64,000 nucleotides of DNA, taken from contig JAZQCI010000117.1 in assembly GCA_045546175.1 (NCBI GenBank), positions 1 to 64,000 on the forward strand, given 5' to 3'. Origin of the DNA: CAG-791 sp045546175. Lineage in GTDB: Bacteria > Bacillota > Clostridia > Lachnospirales > Lachnospiraceae. Positions 11,402 through 19,117 of the stretch are shown here, piece after piece; the stretch's first letter is position 1; each line of letters starts with the position of its first letter. Below the pieces are notes generated by a model. That model had not been told where the DNA came from. It ran no database searches and saw only the letters and a program-made list of their open reading frames with translations. The translations under genes were made by a program, and so were the position numbers.

Positions 11402-11449
11402 ACCGGAATTCTTCCGGTGGACCGCGGAGTTCTTCTGCGGGTCCGTTTT
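11402..11449 (+). terminator. Two consecutive hairpins ending in a T-run
   Basis: ACCGGAA (11402-11408) pairs perfectly with TTCCGGT (11412-11418). Directly after it, GGACC with GCGGA (11419-11429) pairs with TCTGC and GGTCC (11434-11444), followed by GTTTT. The second is a plausible terminator or attenuator. Its GGTGGACCGCGG string resembles a T-box antiterminator but one base is missing and no aminoacyl-tRNA gene follows. Confidence 0.5.
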
Positions 11450-11531
11450 CCAAATCATTTTTAATATTTGTTGACAGGCAGTAGCTAAGGGCTGAAGTGT
11501 CTTCTGTTGTGCTGCGGCGCTCAAATTCTCC

Positions 11532-11613
11532 GACCTTTCGTTTATTCGAAAGTCCTGGTCTCTATGGATAGCGTCCGGGCAGTGAACTTCCGGCTCCCAT
11601 GCATACTGCCGGG
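11532..11613 (+). promoter_or_regulatory. Structured 5' leader ahead of the HRDC gene
   Basis: CTTTCG/CGAAAG (11535-11540 with 11547-11552) forms a 6-bp stem with a 6-nt loop, and GGCAGT/ACTGCC (11578-11583 with 11605-11610) forms a second stem that ends 4 nt before the AAAGGAG ribosome site. A TTGACA at 11471 lacks a matching -10. Whether this is a regulatory leader or chance folding cannot be told by eye. Confidence 0.3.
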
Positions 11614-11625
11614 AAAGGAGAGAGA

Positions 11626-12294
11626 ATGAATTACGAAGAATTCAGAACTGCTGTATGTACCCTTACGGGAGAATTTGAGAAGGATTGGGACGTGATCCAC
11701 GACTGGGGAACACCGCCGGTCAATCCGGTCACGGGGGAAGCCGCAAACTCTGATGCAGCAATGGAGATGGAATACGATTACATAGTACTGGAAAAGGAGG
11801 AGGGCATGTTTTATGCTTTCTATTCCTTCCCTGTAAAGCCGCTCTTTAACTTATATCAGAAAGAGGGGTGGGACGTCGCGTGCAGGGAGCTGTTAAAGCA
11901 TCTCCCCGACCAGAAGAAGGAAAGCGGCGTGGTGGACTATGGCGCAAAGCTGAACGAGGAAGGAAAGAAGCTCTACGAGACGCTTCGGAGTCTGCGCGCC
12001 AGGATCGCGGCAACGAAGCAGGTTCCCCCGTATGTGATCTTTACTAATCGGACGCTCTATGAGATGTGCTGCAGTCAGCCGGCCACAATGGAGGAGCTTC
12101 TCGAGGTTTTCGGCGTGGGAGAAAAGAATTCCAAGGAGTACGGGCAGCAGTTCCTGGATGAGATCACGGAATTCACGGACGGCAAGAAAAAGAATCTGGA
12201 AAGAGAAGAGGATGGTTCCTTAGAGGATTATAAAGGGCCTGTGGTGCGGCCGATGTTTCGCGGTGTCATAGATCCGGAGATCTTTAAAGATTGA
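11626..12294 (+). CDS. HRDC-domain protein
   Basis: Residues about 115-182 form an HRDC domain: LYETLRSLRARIA, VPPYVIFTNRTLYEM, then GVGEKNSKEYGQQFL, the helical nucleic-acid-binding module found at the C-terminus of RecQ helicases and RNase D. Here no helicase or nuclease motifs precede it; the first 110 residues are an unfamiliar acidic domain rich in aromatic residues. It may bind DNA or act as an accessory to another protein. ATG 11626 has AAAGGAG at good spacing. It is monocistronic, as the following gene has its own strong promoter. Confidence 0.75.
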   Translation: MNYEEFRTAVCTLTGEFEKDWDVIHDWGTPPVNPVTGEAANSDAAMEMEYDYIVLEKEEGMFYAFYSFPVKPLFNLYQKEGWDVACRELLKHLPDQKKESGVVDYGAKLNEEGKKLYETLRSLRARIAATKQVPPYVIFTNRTLYEMCCSQPATMEELLEVFGVGEKNSKEYGQQFLDEITEFTDGKKKNLEREEDGSLEDYKGPVVRPMFRGVIDPEIFKD

Positions 12295-12323
12295 ATGTTT
12301 GTATACCGGAGTACAAATATTCA

Positions 12324-12352
12324 TTGCAATGGTTTTGTAAAACATATATAAT
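12324..12352 (+). promoter_or_regulatory. Strong sigma-70 promoter for the aminotransferase
   Basis: TTGCAA (12324-12329) and TATAAT (12347-12352) are separated by exactly 17 bp, five of six and six of six matches to consensus. The start codon is 86 bp downstream. Confidence 0.8.
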
Positions 12353-12438
12353 CGTACTTATCCTTGAGTAATGAATACCAATTTTCCTACAGTATAGAGA
12401 CATTGGCACAGAAAACCGGGAAAAAGGAGGAAAGCGAT

Positions 12439-13740
12439 ATGAAACCATATGCGGAAATGACCAGAGAAGAACTCACTGCCGAGCTCGAGACGCTCAAGCA
12501 GAACTATAAGAGCTATCAGAAGATGGATCTGAATCTCGACATGAGCAGAGGAAAGCCCAGCGTTGAGCAGCTCGATCTTTCCATGGGAATGATGGACGTC
12601 CTCTCTTCGGAGAGCGACCTCGCGTGTGAAGACGGAACCGACTGCCGCAACTACGGCGTACTGACAGGCGTGCAGGAGGCCAAGGTCCTCCTGGGCGACA
12701 TGATGGAGAACAACCCGGACAATATCATTATTTTCGGCAATTCTTCGCTCAACGTCATGTATGACACGGTTGCCAGAGCCATGACCCACGGCATCATGGG
12801 AAACACCCCCTGGTGCAAGCAGGACAAGGTGAAGTTCCTGTGCCCCGTTCCCGGGTATGACAGGCATTTTGCTATTACGGAATATTTTGGCATCGAGATG
12901 ATCCCGGTGCCGCTGGGACCGGAAGGCCCCGACATGGATATGGTCGAGAAGCTGGTCCATGAGGATGCGGCCATCAAGGGAATCTGGTGCGTGCCAAAAT
13001 ACAGCAATCCGACCGGCTACTCCTACTCCGATCAGACAGTAAGGAGATTCGCAAGGCTCAAACCCGCGGCTCCCGACTTCAGGATCTTCTGGGACAACGC
13101 TTACGGCGTGCATCACCTGTACGAGCACAAGCAGGATCACCTGATCGAGATCCTGATGGAGTGCAAGAGAGCCGGCAATCCGGACCTGGTATACAAGTTC
13201 TCCTCCACTTCCAAGATCACCTTCCCCGGAAGCGGAATCGCGGCGCTGGCGACGTCCCCCAACAACCTGGAGGACATCACCTCCCAGCTGAAGATCCAGA
13301 CGATCGGCCACGATAAGGTGAACCAGCTGCGCCATGTGCGCTATTTTGGCGACATTCACGGACTGATGGTCCACATGAAGAAGCACGCCGACATTCTCCG
13401 TCCCAAGTTTGAGATGGTCGAGAAGATCCTCGAAGAGGAGATCGGCGGACTGGGCATCGGCGAGTGGACAAAGCCGATCGGCGGCTATTTCATCAGCTTC
13501 GACTCTCTGCCGGGCTGCGCGAAGGCAATCGTAAAGAGATGCAAGAAGTGCGGCGTCAAGATGACCCCTGCGGGCGCTACATGGCCCTATGGCAAGGATC
13601 CTTACGACACCAACATCCGCATCGCGCCTTCCTATCCGCCGGTTGAGGACCTGAGGATCGCGACCAAGCTGTTCGCACTCAGCATCAAGATCGTCAGCGC
13701 GGAGAAGATCCTGAGCGAGATGCAGGAGCAGACCGCCTGA
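12439..13740 (+). CDS. Aspartate aminotransferase, class Ic (Asp_aminotransf/MocR-like fold)
   Basis: PLP-dependent cytoplasmic enzyme, expected to interconvert aspartate and oxaloacetate with glutamate/2-oxoglutarate. The N-terminal MDLNLDMSRGKPS, the mid-region CVPKYSNPTGYSYSD, WDNAYGVHHL and the Schiff-base lysine in SSTSKITFPG (Lys 259) are typical of the long (about 430 aa) type Ic aspartate aminotransferases found in actinobacteria and clostridia. The protein is 433 residues, the expected size. ATG 12439 is chosen because AAGGAGG lies 8 bp upstream, although the frame is open from 12364. It is flanked by its own promoter and terminator. Confidence 0.88.
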   Translation: MKPYAEMTREELTAELETLKQNYKSYQKMDLNLDMSRGKPSVEQLDLSMGMMDVLSSESDLACEDGTDCRNYGVLTGVQEAKVLLGDMMENNPDNIIIFGNSSLNVMYDTVARAMTHGIMGNTPWCKQDKVKFLCPVPGYDRHFAITEYFGIEMIPVPLGPEGPDMDMVEKLVHEDAAIKGIWCVPKYSNPTGYSYSDQTVRRFARLKPAAPDFRIFWDNAYGVHHLYEHKQDHLIEILMECKRAGNPDLVYKFSSTSKITFPGSGIAALATSPNNLEDITSQLKIQTIGHDKVNQLRHVRYFGDIHGLMVHMKKHADILRPKFEMVEKILEEEIGGLGIGEWTKPIGGYFISFDSLPGCAKAIVKRCKKCGVKMTPAGATWPYGKDPYDTNIRIAPSYPPVEDLRIATKLFALSIKIVSAEKILSEMQEQTA

Positions 13741-13760
13741 AAGTAAATACTGTACATTTG

Positions 13761-13789
13761 CCCCCGGCTCACCCGAGCCGGGGGATTTT
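13761..13789 (+). terminator. Rho-independent terminator
   Basis: Perfect 10-bp GC-rich stem CCCCCGGCTC/GAGCCGGGGG with an ACCC loop, then ATTTTG. Confidence 0.9.
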
Positions 13790-13840
13790 GTCGTATAGGG
13801 CATGGCTTTTTTACATCTGAAGCAAGAGAGCGGAAAAACA

Positions 13841-13849
13841 TGATATAAT
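13841..13849 (+). promoter_or_regulatory. Extended -10 promoter for the SH3b lipoprotein operon
   Basis: TGA followed by perfect TATAAT (13844-13849), about 97 bp before the start at 13946; no good -35. Confidence 0.5.
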
Positions 13850-13945
13850 TCTACGTGTCGAAGTGTTCATTATTGACCTGTTTCCCGCAGATTGTTATTA
13901 TTGGAAAGTATATCGGCAAAACATACACATAAGGAATTTATATAT

Positions 13946-15022
13946 ATGAGGAAGATAACTGAGCGCAGGCTCCGCAGGCGTGCTGCGTGGCTTGCCATCG
14001 CGCTTGCCGTAACGACGGGCGTCACGGGGTGCGGCAAAGCTGTGGAAGGATATGAGGTGGACGGCGGCACCAATGAGAGGTCGCGAGTGACTGACCAGCC
14101 TTTTGCGGACGTCTATTCCACTATGGAATACGCGAAGGACGAAGAGGTGGAAGGAAGCAGGACACAGTACGATGAGTCCGAGTATGCCGCCAATGGAGAG
14201 ACAGGACCTGCTCCCGAAGTGGAGGAAGGCAGAAAGTGGAGAACGATCCTGGAGGATGTGAGCATGTTCAGCAGTCCTCAGGAAGGAAAAGTTCTGATCG
14301 TGGTCCCCAAGGGGAGCAAAGTGGACGTCCTCACCAAGAAGAAAGACGGCTGGTATAAGATCCGCTACAGAGGGACCGTCGGTTATGTGAAATCCGGTTA
14401 CTTTGTGGAGGACTGGGAAGAAGAGCAGGCGGAGCGCCGCGCAAGAGAGGAAGCCGAGGCCAAGAAGAAGGCGGAGGAAGCGGCCAAGAAGAAAGCCGAA
14501 GAGGAAGCCAGAAAGAAAGCCGAGGAAGAAGCCAAGAAGAAAGCGGAAGCCGAGGCCAAGAAGAAGGCGGAGGAAGCGGCCAAGAAGAAGGCGGAAGAGG
14601 AAGCCAGAAAGAAAGCCGAAGAGGAGGCCGAAGAAGAGGCTAAGAAGAAAGCCGAGGAAGAGGCCAGGAAGAAGGCCGAAGAGGAAGCCAAGAAGAAGGC
14701 GGAGGAAGAAGCCAGAAAGAAGGCCGAAGCGGACAAGAAGAAAGCCGAAGAGGAAGCCAAGAAGAAAGCCGAGGAAGAAGCCGCAAGGAAAGCCAGGGAA
14801 GAAGAGCGGGCCAGAGCAATGGCTAACGGCGAAGTGACAAGAAGGATGGCAGAGACTGTCAACCTCAGAGATCCGGAGGATCCTGATATCCTGTTCGGCA
14901 TCGTTCCGACAGGTTCTTATGTCACAGTGCTCGCGGACCTCGGCGACGGCTGGTACCTGGTCGATTACGAAGGAACGGAAGGCATGATCAAGGGCGGCTA
15001 TTTCACGGAAGAGGACCCGTAA
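13946..15022 (+). CDS. Lipoprotein with two SH3b domains joined by a long KAEE helix
   Basis: The signal peptide with lipobox VTGC (Cys about residue 29) marks a lipid-anchored extracellular protein. A first bacterial SH3 domain lies at about residues 93-145 (VSMFSSPQ...KDGWYKIRYRGTVGYVKSGYF) and a second at the C-terminus (VNLRDPEDPD...GDGWYLVDYEGTEGMIKGGYF). Between them is about 140 residues of almost pure Lys/Ala/Glu repeats (KKAEEEAR units), predicted to be one long single helix or coiled coil that could span the cell wall. SH3b domains usually bind peptidoglycan. ATG 13946 is preferred over upstream in-frame codons because it starts the signal peptide. The GH13 gene follows after 16 bp. 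Confidence 0.8.
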   Translation: MRKITERRLRRRAAWLAIALAVTTGVTGCGKAVEGYEVDGGTNERSRVTDQPFADVYSTMEYAKDEEVEGSRTQYDESEYAANGETGPAPEVEEGRKWRTILEDVSMFSSPQEGKVLIVVPKGSKVDVLTKKKDGWYKIRYRGTVGYVKSGYFVEDWEEEQAERRAREEAEAKKKAEEAAKKKAEEEARKKAEEEAKKKAEAEAKKKAEEAAKKKAEEEARKKAEEEAEEEAKKKAEEEARKKAEEEAKKKAEEEARKKAEADKKKAEEEAKKKAEEEAARKAREEERARAMANGEVTRRMAETVNLRDPEDPDILFGIVPTGSYVTVLADLGDGWYLVDYEGTEGMIKGGYFTEEDP

Positions 15023-15038
15023 AGGAGATTGCAGAATT

Positions 15039-16736
15039 ATGCAGCGAAAATGGTGGCATGACAAAGTAGCTTATCAGATCTATCCCAAGAGCTTTATGGA
15101 CAGCAACGGGGATGGCATCGGCGATCTGCAGGGAATCATCAGTAAGCTCGACTATCTGAAGGACCTGGGCGTGGATATCGTCTGGCTCTCCCCGATCTAC
15201 CAGTCGCCGCTGGCCGACGAGGGATACGATATCTCGGATTACTATGCGATCGATCCCCGCTTCGGCACCATGGAGGACATGGAGGAGCTGATCGCGGAGG
15301 CAAAAAAGCGCGGGATGACTGTTTTGATGGATCTGGTCGTCAATCACTGCTCCGACGAGCACGAGTGGTTCAAAAAGGCCTGCCAGGATCCGGACGGCAA
15401 GTACGGGAAGTTCTTCTACCTTCGGGACAAGGACCCGGACGGGAAGCTTCCGACCAACTGGAGATCCTATTTTGGCGGATCCTGCTGGGAGGAGCTGCCG
15501 GGCACCGACAAGCTCTACCTGCACGTCTTCCACAAGAAGCAGCCCGATCTCAACTGGGAAAACCCGGAGCTGCGCGAGGAAGTGTACAAGAATATACGCT
15601 GGTGGATGGAAAAGGGGATCGGCGGATTCCGCATCGACGCCATCATCAACATTAAAAAGCCGGCTGTTTTCCACGATTATCCCGCCGATCGCGACGACGG
15701 CCTCTGCACGATCCACAATATGCTGCTGGAAGCGGAAGGAATCGGAGAATTCCTGGGCGAGATGCGCGACAAGGCGTTTGCTCCCTATGACGCTTTTACG
15801 GTCGGGGAAGTCTTCAACGAGAAGAAGGACGAGCTCCCGCTCTTTATCGGCGAGAACGGATATTTCTCCACCATGTTCGATTTTTCCCTTGAACTTTACG
15901 GAAGAAGCGAAAAGGGCTGGTTCGATGTCAAGAGGATCGACATTGACGCGGTCAGGGACTGCATGTTCGGCGCGCAGAAGAAGATCGGCGACATCGGCTT
16001 CTATTCCAACATCATCGAGAACCACGACGAGCCCAGAGGCGCGAGCCGGCTGCTGTCGGATGAGATTAGAAACGACGATACCAAAAAAGCGCTGGCGACC
16101 GTCTATTTCCTGAGGCGCGGACTGCCCTTCATCTACCAGGGGCAGGAGATCGGCATGGAGAACAAGAAGATCCGCTCCGTGGAAGAGCTGGACGACATCT
16201 CCTCTATCGACGCCTACAACGTGGCGAGGAGCGCCGGACTCACCGAGGAAGAGGCCCTCGAGACGTTGTCCTTCCACAGCAGGGACAACGCGCGCACGCC
16301 CATGCAGTGGAGCGATCAGGAGCACGCCGGCTTCAGCACGGCGGCCCCCTGGCTGAAAGAGAACCCCAACTACGTGCGCATCAACGTGCAGGAGCAGCAG
16401 GGGCGCGAAGATTCCGTGCTCTCTTTCTATAAGAAGCTGGTCGCGCTGCGAAAAGATCCCTTATACAAAGAGACTTTCGTCTACGGCGATTTCGTGCCGT
16501 GCGAGAACTGCGCGAGCGGCGTGATCGCTTACCTGAGAAAGAGCGCCGGGCAGACGATCCTGGTCGCGGGCAACTTTAATCCGAACGGGACCACTCTGCA
16601 GCTGCCGAAGAGGGCTGACGGAGAGATATTCACGGAAGGAACACTCCTTCTCGGAAACGGGAAGAAAGCGGCCGTCACGGACGGGTGCGTGAGCATAGAG
16701 GGGTTCGGATGCGCCGTAGTACTTTTGAATGAATAA
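15039..16736 (+). CDS. Alpha-glucosidase / oligo-1,6-glucosidase (GH13)
   Basis: Cytoplasmic glycoside hydrolase; no signal peptide. Conserved GH13 regions are in order: DIVWLSPIYQSP, DLVVNH, GFRIDAI with the nucleophile Asp 200, VGEVF with the acid Glu 257, and ENHDEPR with Asp 330, followed by the C-terminal beta domain. At 565 residues and with the start KWWHDKVAYQIYPKSF it fits the GH13_31 group (oligo-1,6-glucosidase, sucrose isomerase, trehalose-6-phosphate hydrolase). It probably releases glucose from isomalto- or malto-oligosaccharides; the exact substrate is not decidable. AAAGGAG precedes the ATG. It lies 16 bp after the SH3b lipoprotein gene and its end nearly abuts the GT2 gene, so an operon is likely. 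Confidence 0.88.
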   Translation: MQRKWWHDKVAYQIYPKSFMDSNGDGIGDLQGIISKLDYLKDLGVDIVWLSPIYQSPLADEGYDISDYYAIDPRFGTMEDMEELIAEAKKRGMTVLMDLVVNHCSDEHEWFKKACQDPDGKYGKFFYLRDKDPDGKLPTNWRSYFGGSCWEELPGTDKLYLHVFHKKQPDLNWENPELREEVYKNIRWWMEKGIGGFRIDAIINIKKPAVFHDYPADRDDGLCTIHNMLLEAEGIGEFLGEMRDKAFAPYDAFTVGEVFNEKKDELPLFIGENGYFSTMFDFSLELYGRSEKGWFDVKRIDIDAVRDCMFGAQKKIGDIGFYSNIIENHDEPRGASRLLSDEIRNDDTKKALATVYFLRRGLPFIYQGQEIGMENKKIRSVEELDDISSIDAYNVARSAGLTEEEALETLSFHSRDNARTPMQWSDQEHAGFSTAAPWLKENPNYVRINVQEQQGREDSVLSFYKKLVALRKDPLYKETFVYGDFVPCENCASGVIAYLRKSAGQTILVAGNFNPNGTTLQLPKRADGEIFTEGTLLLGNGKKAAVTDGCVSIEGFGCAVVLLNE

Positions 16737-16758
16737 ATACAGAGAGGAAGTCACTATT

Positions 16759-17751
16759 TTGAAAAACAAGCCTGTATTGTGGATCATCATTCCCTGCTAC
16801 AACGAGCAGGAGGTCTTGCCTGTCACGGCGCCCATGTTTCTGAAAAAACTGGAGTTCTTAGTGCAGAGCGGGCTGGTGGACGAACAGAGCAGAATTCTCT
16901 TTGTCAATGACGGGTCAAAAGACAGCACCTGGGAGATCATCAGCCGGCTGTCGGAGGAAGACCCCCGCTATATAGGAATCAGCCAGAGCCGCAACAGGGG
17001 GCATCAGAACGCGCTGGTCGCCGGCATGATGGAGGCAAAGGACCGGTGCGATATCACGATCACGATCGACTGCGACGGACAGGACGACCTGAATGCCATG
17101 GACGAGATGGTGGATCAGTACCTGGACGGCTGCGAGATCGTCTACGGAGTCCGGTCGGACAGGGATACCGATACCTGGTTCAAGAGGACCACGGCCCAGG
17201 GATACTATAAGGTCCTGGGGAGCCTCGGCGCCGAAGTAGTGTACAATCACGCGGACTACAGGCTCGTCTCTTCCAGAGTCCTTCGGGAATTCGCGAATTT
17301 CAGGGAAGTGAATCTGTATCTTCGCGGAATGTTCCCGCTGGTAGGGTTTAAGAGCACGAGCGTCTATTATAGCAGGAAAGAGCGAATGGCGGGCGAGAGC
17401 CACTATCCGCTCAGAAAGATGATCGCTCTGGCTTTTGACGGAATCACGAGCCTGAGCATTAAGCCCATTCACCTGATCACCGGACTCGGCATGTTCGTAG
17501 CCCTGATCAGTTTCGTGGGCGTGATCTGGTCGCTGATCACCCACCTGCTGGGCGGAACGGTGGCGGGATGGGCCAGTATGACCTGCATTATCTGTTTCCT
17601 GGGCGGAATCCAGCTCCTGAGCCTGGGCGTGATCGGAGAATACGTCGGCAAGACTTATATGGAGACCAAGCAGAGACCCAGATATATCATAAGCGAGAGA
17701 ACCTGGGAGAAGACCCGGGAACCGCGCGGAAAAGAAAAGGACGAGAACTAA
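16759..17751 (+). CDS. Glycosyltransferase family 2, polyprenyl-phosphate glycosyltransferase type
   Basis: Membrane-bound GT-A transferase that likely loads a sugar onto undecaprenyl phosphate. Seen: LWIIIPCYNEQEVLP at the start, VNDGSKDSTW, the metal-binding Asp cluster TIDCDGQDD, and two membrane helices at the C-terminus (about residues 235-310) followed by a basic tail. This matches GtrB/CsbB-type proteins. The TTG at 16759 is preferred because AGGAAG lies 8 bp upstream and the product begins MKNKPVLWIIIPCYN; the alternative ATG 16729 overlaps the end of the glucosidase gene. The next gene, hslO, begins 1 bp after its stop. Confidence 0.82.
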   Translation: MKNKPVLWIIIPCYNEQEVLPVTAPMFLKKLEFLVQSGLVDEQSRILFVNDGSKDSTWEIISRLSEEDPRYIGISQSRNRGHQNALVAGMMEAKDRCDITITIDCDGQDDLNAMDEMVDQYLDGCEIVYGVRSDRDTDTWFKRTTAQGYYKVLGSLGAEVVYNHADYRLVSSRVLREFANFREVNLYLRGMFPLVGFKSTSVYYSRKERMAGESHYPLRKMIALAFDGITSLSIKPIHLITGLGMFVALISFVGVIWSLITHLLGGTVAGWASMTCIICFLGGIQLLSLGVIGEYVGKTYMETKQRPRYIISERTWEKTREPRGKEKDEN

Positions 17752-17752
17752 A

Positions 17753-18640
17753 ATGGATTACATGATAAGAGCAACTGCCGCGGGCGCTCAGGTGCGCGCC
17801 TTTGCGGTGACTTCCAGAGATCTGGTGGCCTATGCGAGAGACGCGCATGATCTGTCCCCGGTCGCAGCCGCGGCGCTTGGCCGCACGATGAGCGCCGCCC
17901 TGATGATGGCGGATATGCTCAAGGGACCGCAGGACCTCTTGACCATCAAGATCGACGGAGACGGCCCTCTGGGAGGAATCCTTGTCACCGCGGACAACCA
18001 CGGCGGCGTCAAGGGATACGTACAGAACCCGGATGTGGAGCTTCCCAATAATTCCTTCGGACACTTGAACGTGGGAGGCGCCGTCGGGCGCGGAACGCTG
18101 ACAGTGATCAGGGATATGGGCATGAAAGACCCTTACGTGGGCCAGACCGCTATACAGACGGGGGAGATCGCGGAGGACATCACGTATTACTATGCGGCCT
18201 CCGAACAGATCCCTTCTTCGGTCGGGCTGGGCGTACTGGTCAACCGGAAGGAGAAGAAGATCCTCCAGGCGGGCGGCTTTATCATTCAGCTGATGCCGTT
18301 TGCGGAGGAAGAGACGATCGCGGCTCTGGAGAAGAACCTTAAGGGGATCGATTCCGTGACCAAAATGCTGTCGGATGGCCTTTCACCCGAGCAGATGCTG
18401 GAAAAGGTCCTCGAAGGCATGGATCCGGAAGTGACGGAGAAGACGCCGGTCGCCTTCCGCTGCAACTGCGGCAGGGAGAGATACGAGAGAGCGCTGGTGC
18501 TGCTGGGACGGGAAGAGGTGCAGAAGATCGTCGACGACGGGGAGCCCGTAGAGATCACCTGCCAGTTCTGCGGGAAAAAATACAGCTTTTCTCCGGAAGA
18601 ACTTGAGGCAGTCCTGCAGAAAACTGAAAAAAAGTCGTAA
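17753..18640 (+). CDS. hslO: Hsp33 redox-regulated chaperone
   Basis: Cytoplasmic holdase chaperone activated by oxidation. The N-terminal domain shows ARDAHDLSPVAAAALGRT and the GHLNVGGAVGRGTLTVI region; the C-terminal redox switch carries CNC (Cys 237, 239) and CQFC (Cys 270, 273), the four zinc-binding cysteines. Length of 295 residues is standard. The ATG lies 1 bp after the stop of the glycosyltransferase, with AAAGG upstream, so it is translated from the same message. Confidence 0.96.
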   Translation: MDYMIRATAAGAQVRAFAVTSRDLVAYARDAHDLSPVAAAALGRTMSAALMMADMLKGPQDLLTIKIDGDGPLGGILVTADNHGGVKGYVQNPDVELPNNSFGHLNVGGAVGRGTLTVIRDMGMKDPYVGQTAIQTGEIAEDITYYYAASEQIPSSVGLGVLVNRKEKKILQAGGFIIQLMPFAEEETIAALEKNLKGIDSVTKMLSDGLSPEQMLEKVLEGMDPEVTEKTPVAFRCNCGRERYERALVLLGREEVQKIVDDGEPVEITCQFCGKKYSFSPEELEAVLQKTEKKS

Positions 18641-18655
18641 GAAGTGTCCGGTTCA

Positions 18656-18664
18656 TGTTACAAT
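18656..18664 (+). promoter_or_regulatory. Extended -10 promoter downstream of hslO
   Basis: TGT followed by TACAAT (18659-18664), 67 bp before the next start codon; the -35 region is weak. Confidence 0.45.
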
Positions 18665-18730
18665 ACATGATTAAGGGAACGGCGATGTCCGTTTTCTTCC
18701 TCAGAAAAAGAAGAAGGAAGGGAAAAGAAA

Positions 18731-19087
18731 ATGATTGATCGAGAAGCCCGTGGCGCAGGCAGGCTATTTGGAAGCGGCTCCGCCGGTTCGGGGGATAATA
18801 ATCAGGATCGAATCGGAATCAGCAACAAGACGATCGTCTACCTTGTGATTATCGTCCTGATCGCGATTCTTTGTGTCGTATACGGATTTCAGCTGCGCGA
18901 CGCCCGCAGAGGCGGACAGGACCCGGCTGCGACCGCAGTGACAGGGGAGACCGCGGGAACCGCAGCGACGGCAGAGCCCGCGGCGGAGCAGACACCCGCA
19001 GAGACACCGGCAGAGCAGGCACCTGCGGAGACGCCTGCTGAGGAACCTGCAGAGGCACCCGCCGAGGCGCCTGCCGGGCAGGAATAA
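18731..19087 (+). CDS. Single-pass membrane protein with Ala/Glu/Pro-rich tail
   Basis: Unknown function. Residues 1-32 are Gly/Arg-rich and probably cytoplasmic; residues about 33-52 (IVYLVIIVLIAILCVVYGF) form one membrane helix; residues from 55 on are low complexity, ending in repeats of AETPAEQAP and AEAPA, and would lie outside the cell. There is no lipobox or wall-sorting motif. The NSS symporter follows by 30 bp, so co-transcription is likely. The composition resembles the spacers of the L,D-transpeptidase and carboxypeptidase encoded nearby. Confidence 0.6.
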   Translation: MIDREARGAGRLFGSGSAGSGDNNQDRIGISNKTIVYLVIIVLIAILCVVYGFQLRDARRGGQDPAATAVTGETAGTAATAEPAAEQTPAETPAEQAPAETPAEEPAEAPAEAPAGQE

Positions 19088-19117
19088 AAATGAGAAACAA
19101 GGAGAGTAATCAGAAAC

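Noticed and set aside
11411..11449. T-box riboswitch antiterminator (GGTGGACCGCGG)
   Set aside because: One base of the conserved GGTGGNACCGCG is missing, no upstream specifier stem is evident, and the downstream gene is an HRDC protein, not an aminoacyl-tRNA synthetase or amino acid gene.
12358..13803. 481-codon minus-strand ORF opposite the aminotransferase
   Set aside because: The plus-strand frame has a catalytic lysine motif, promoter and terminator; the minus frame shows no domain.
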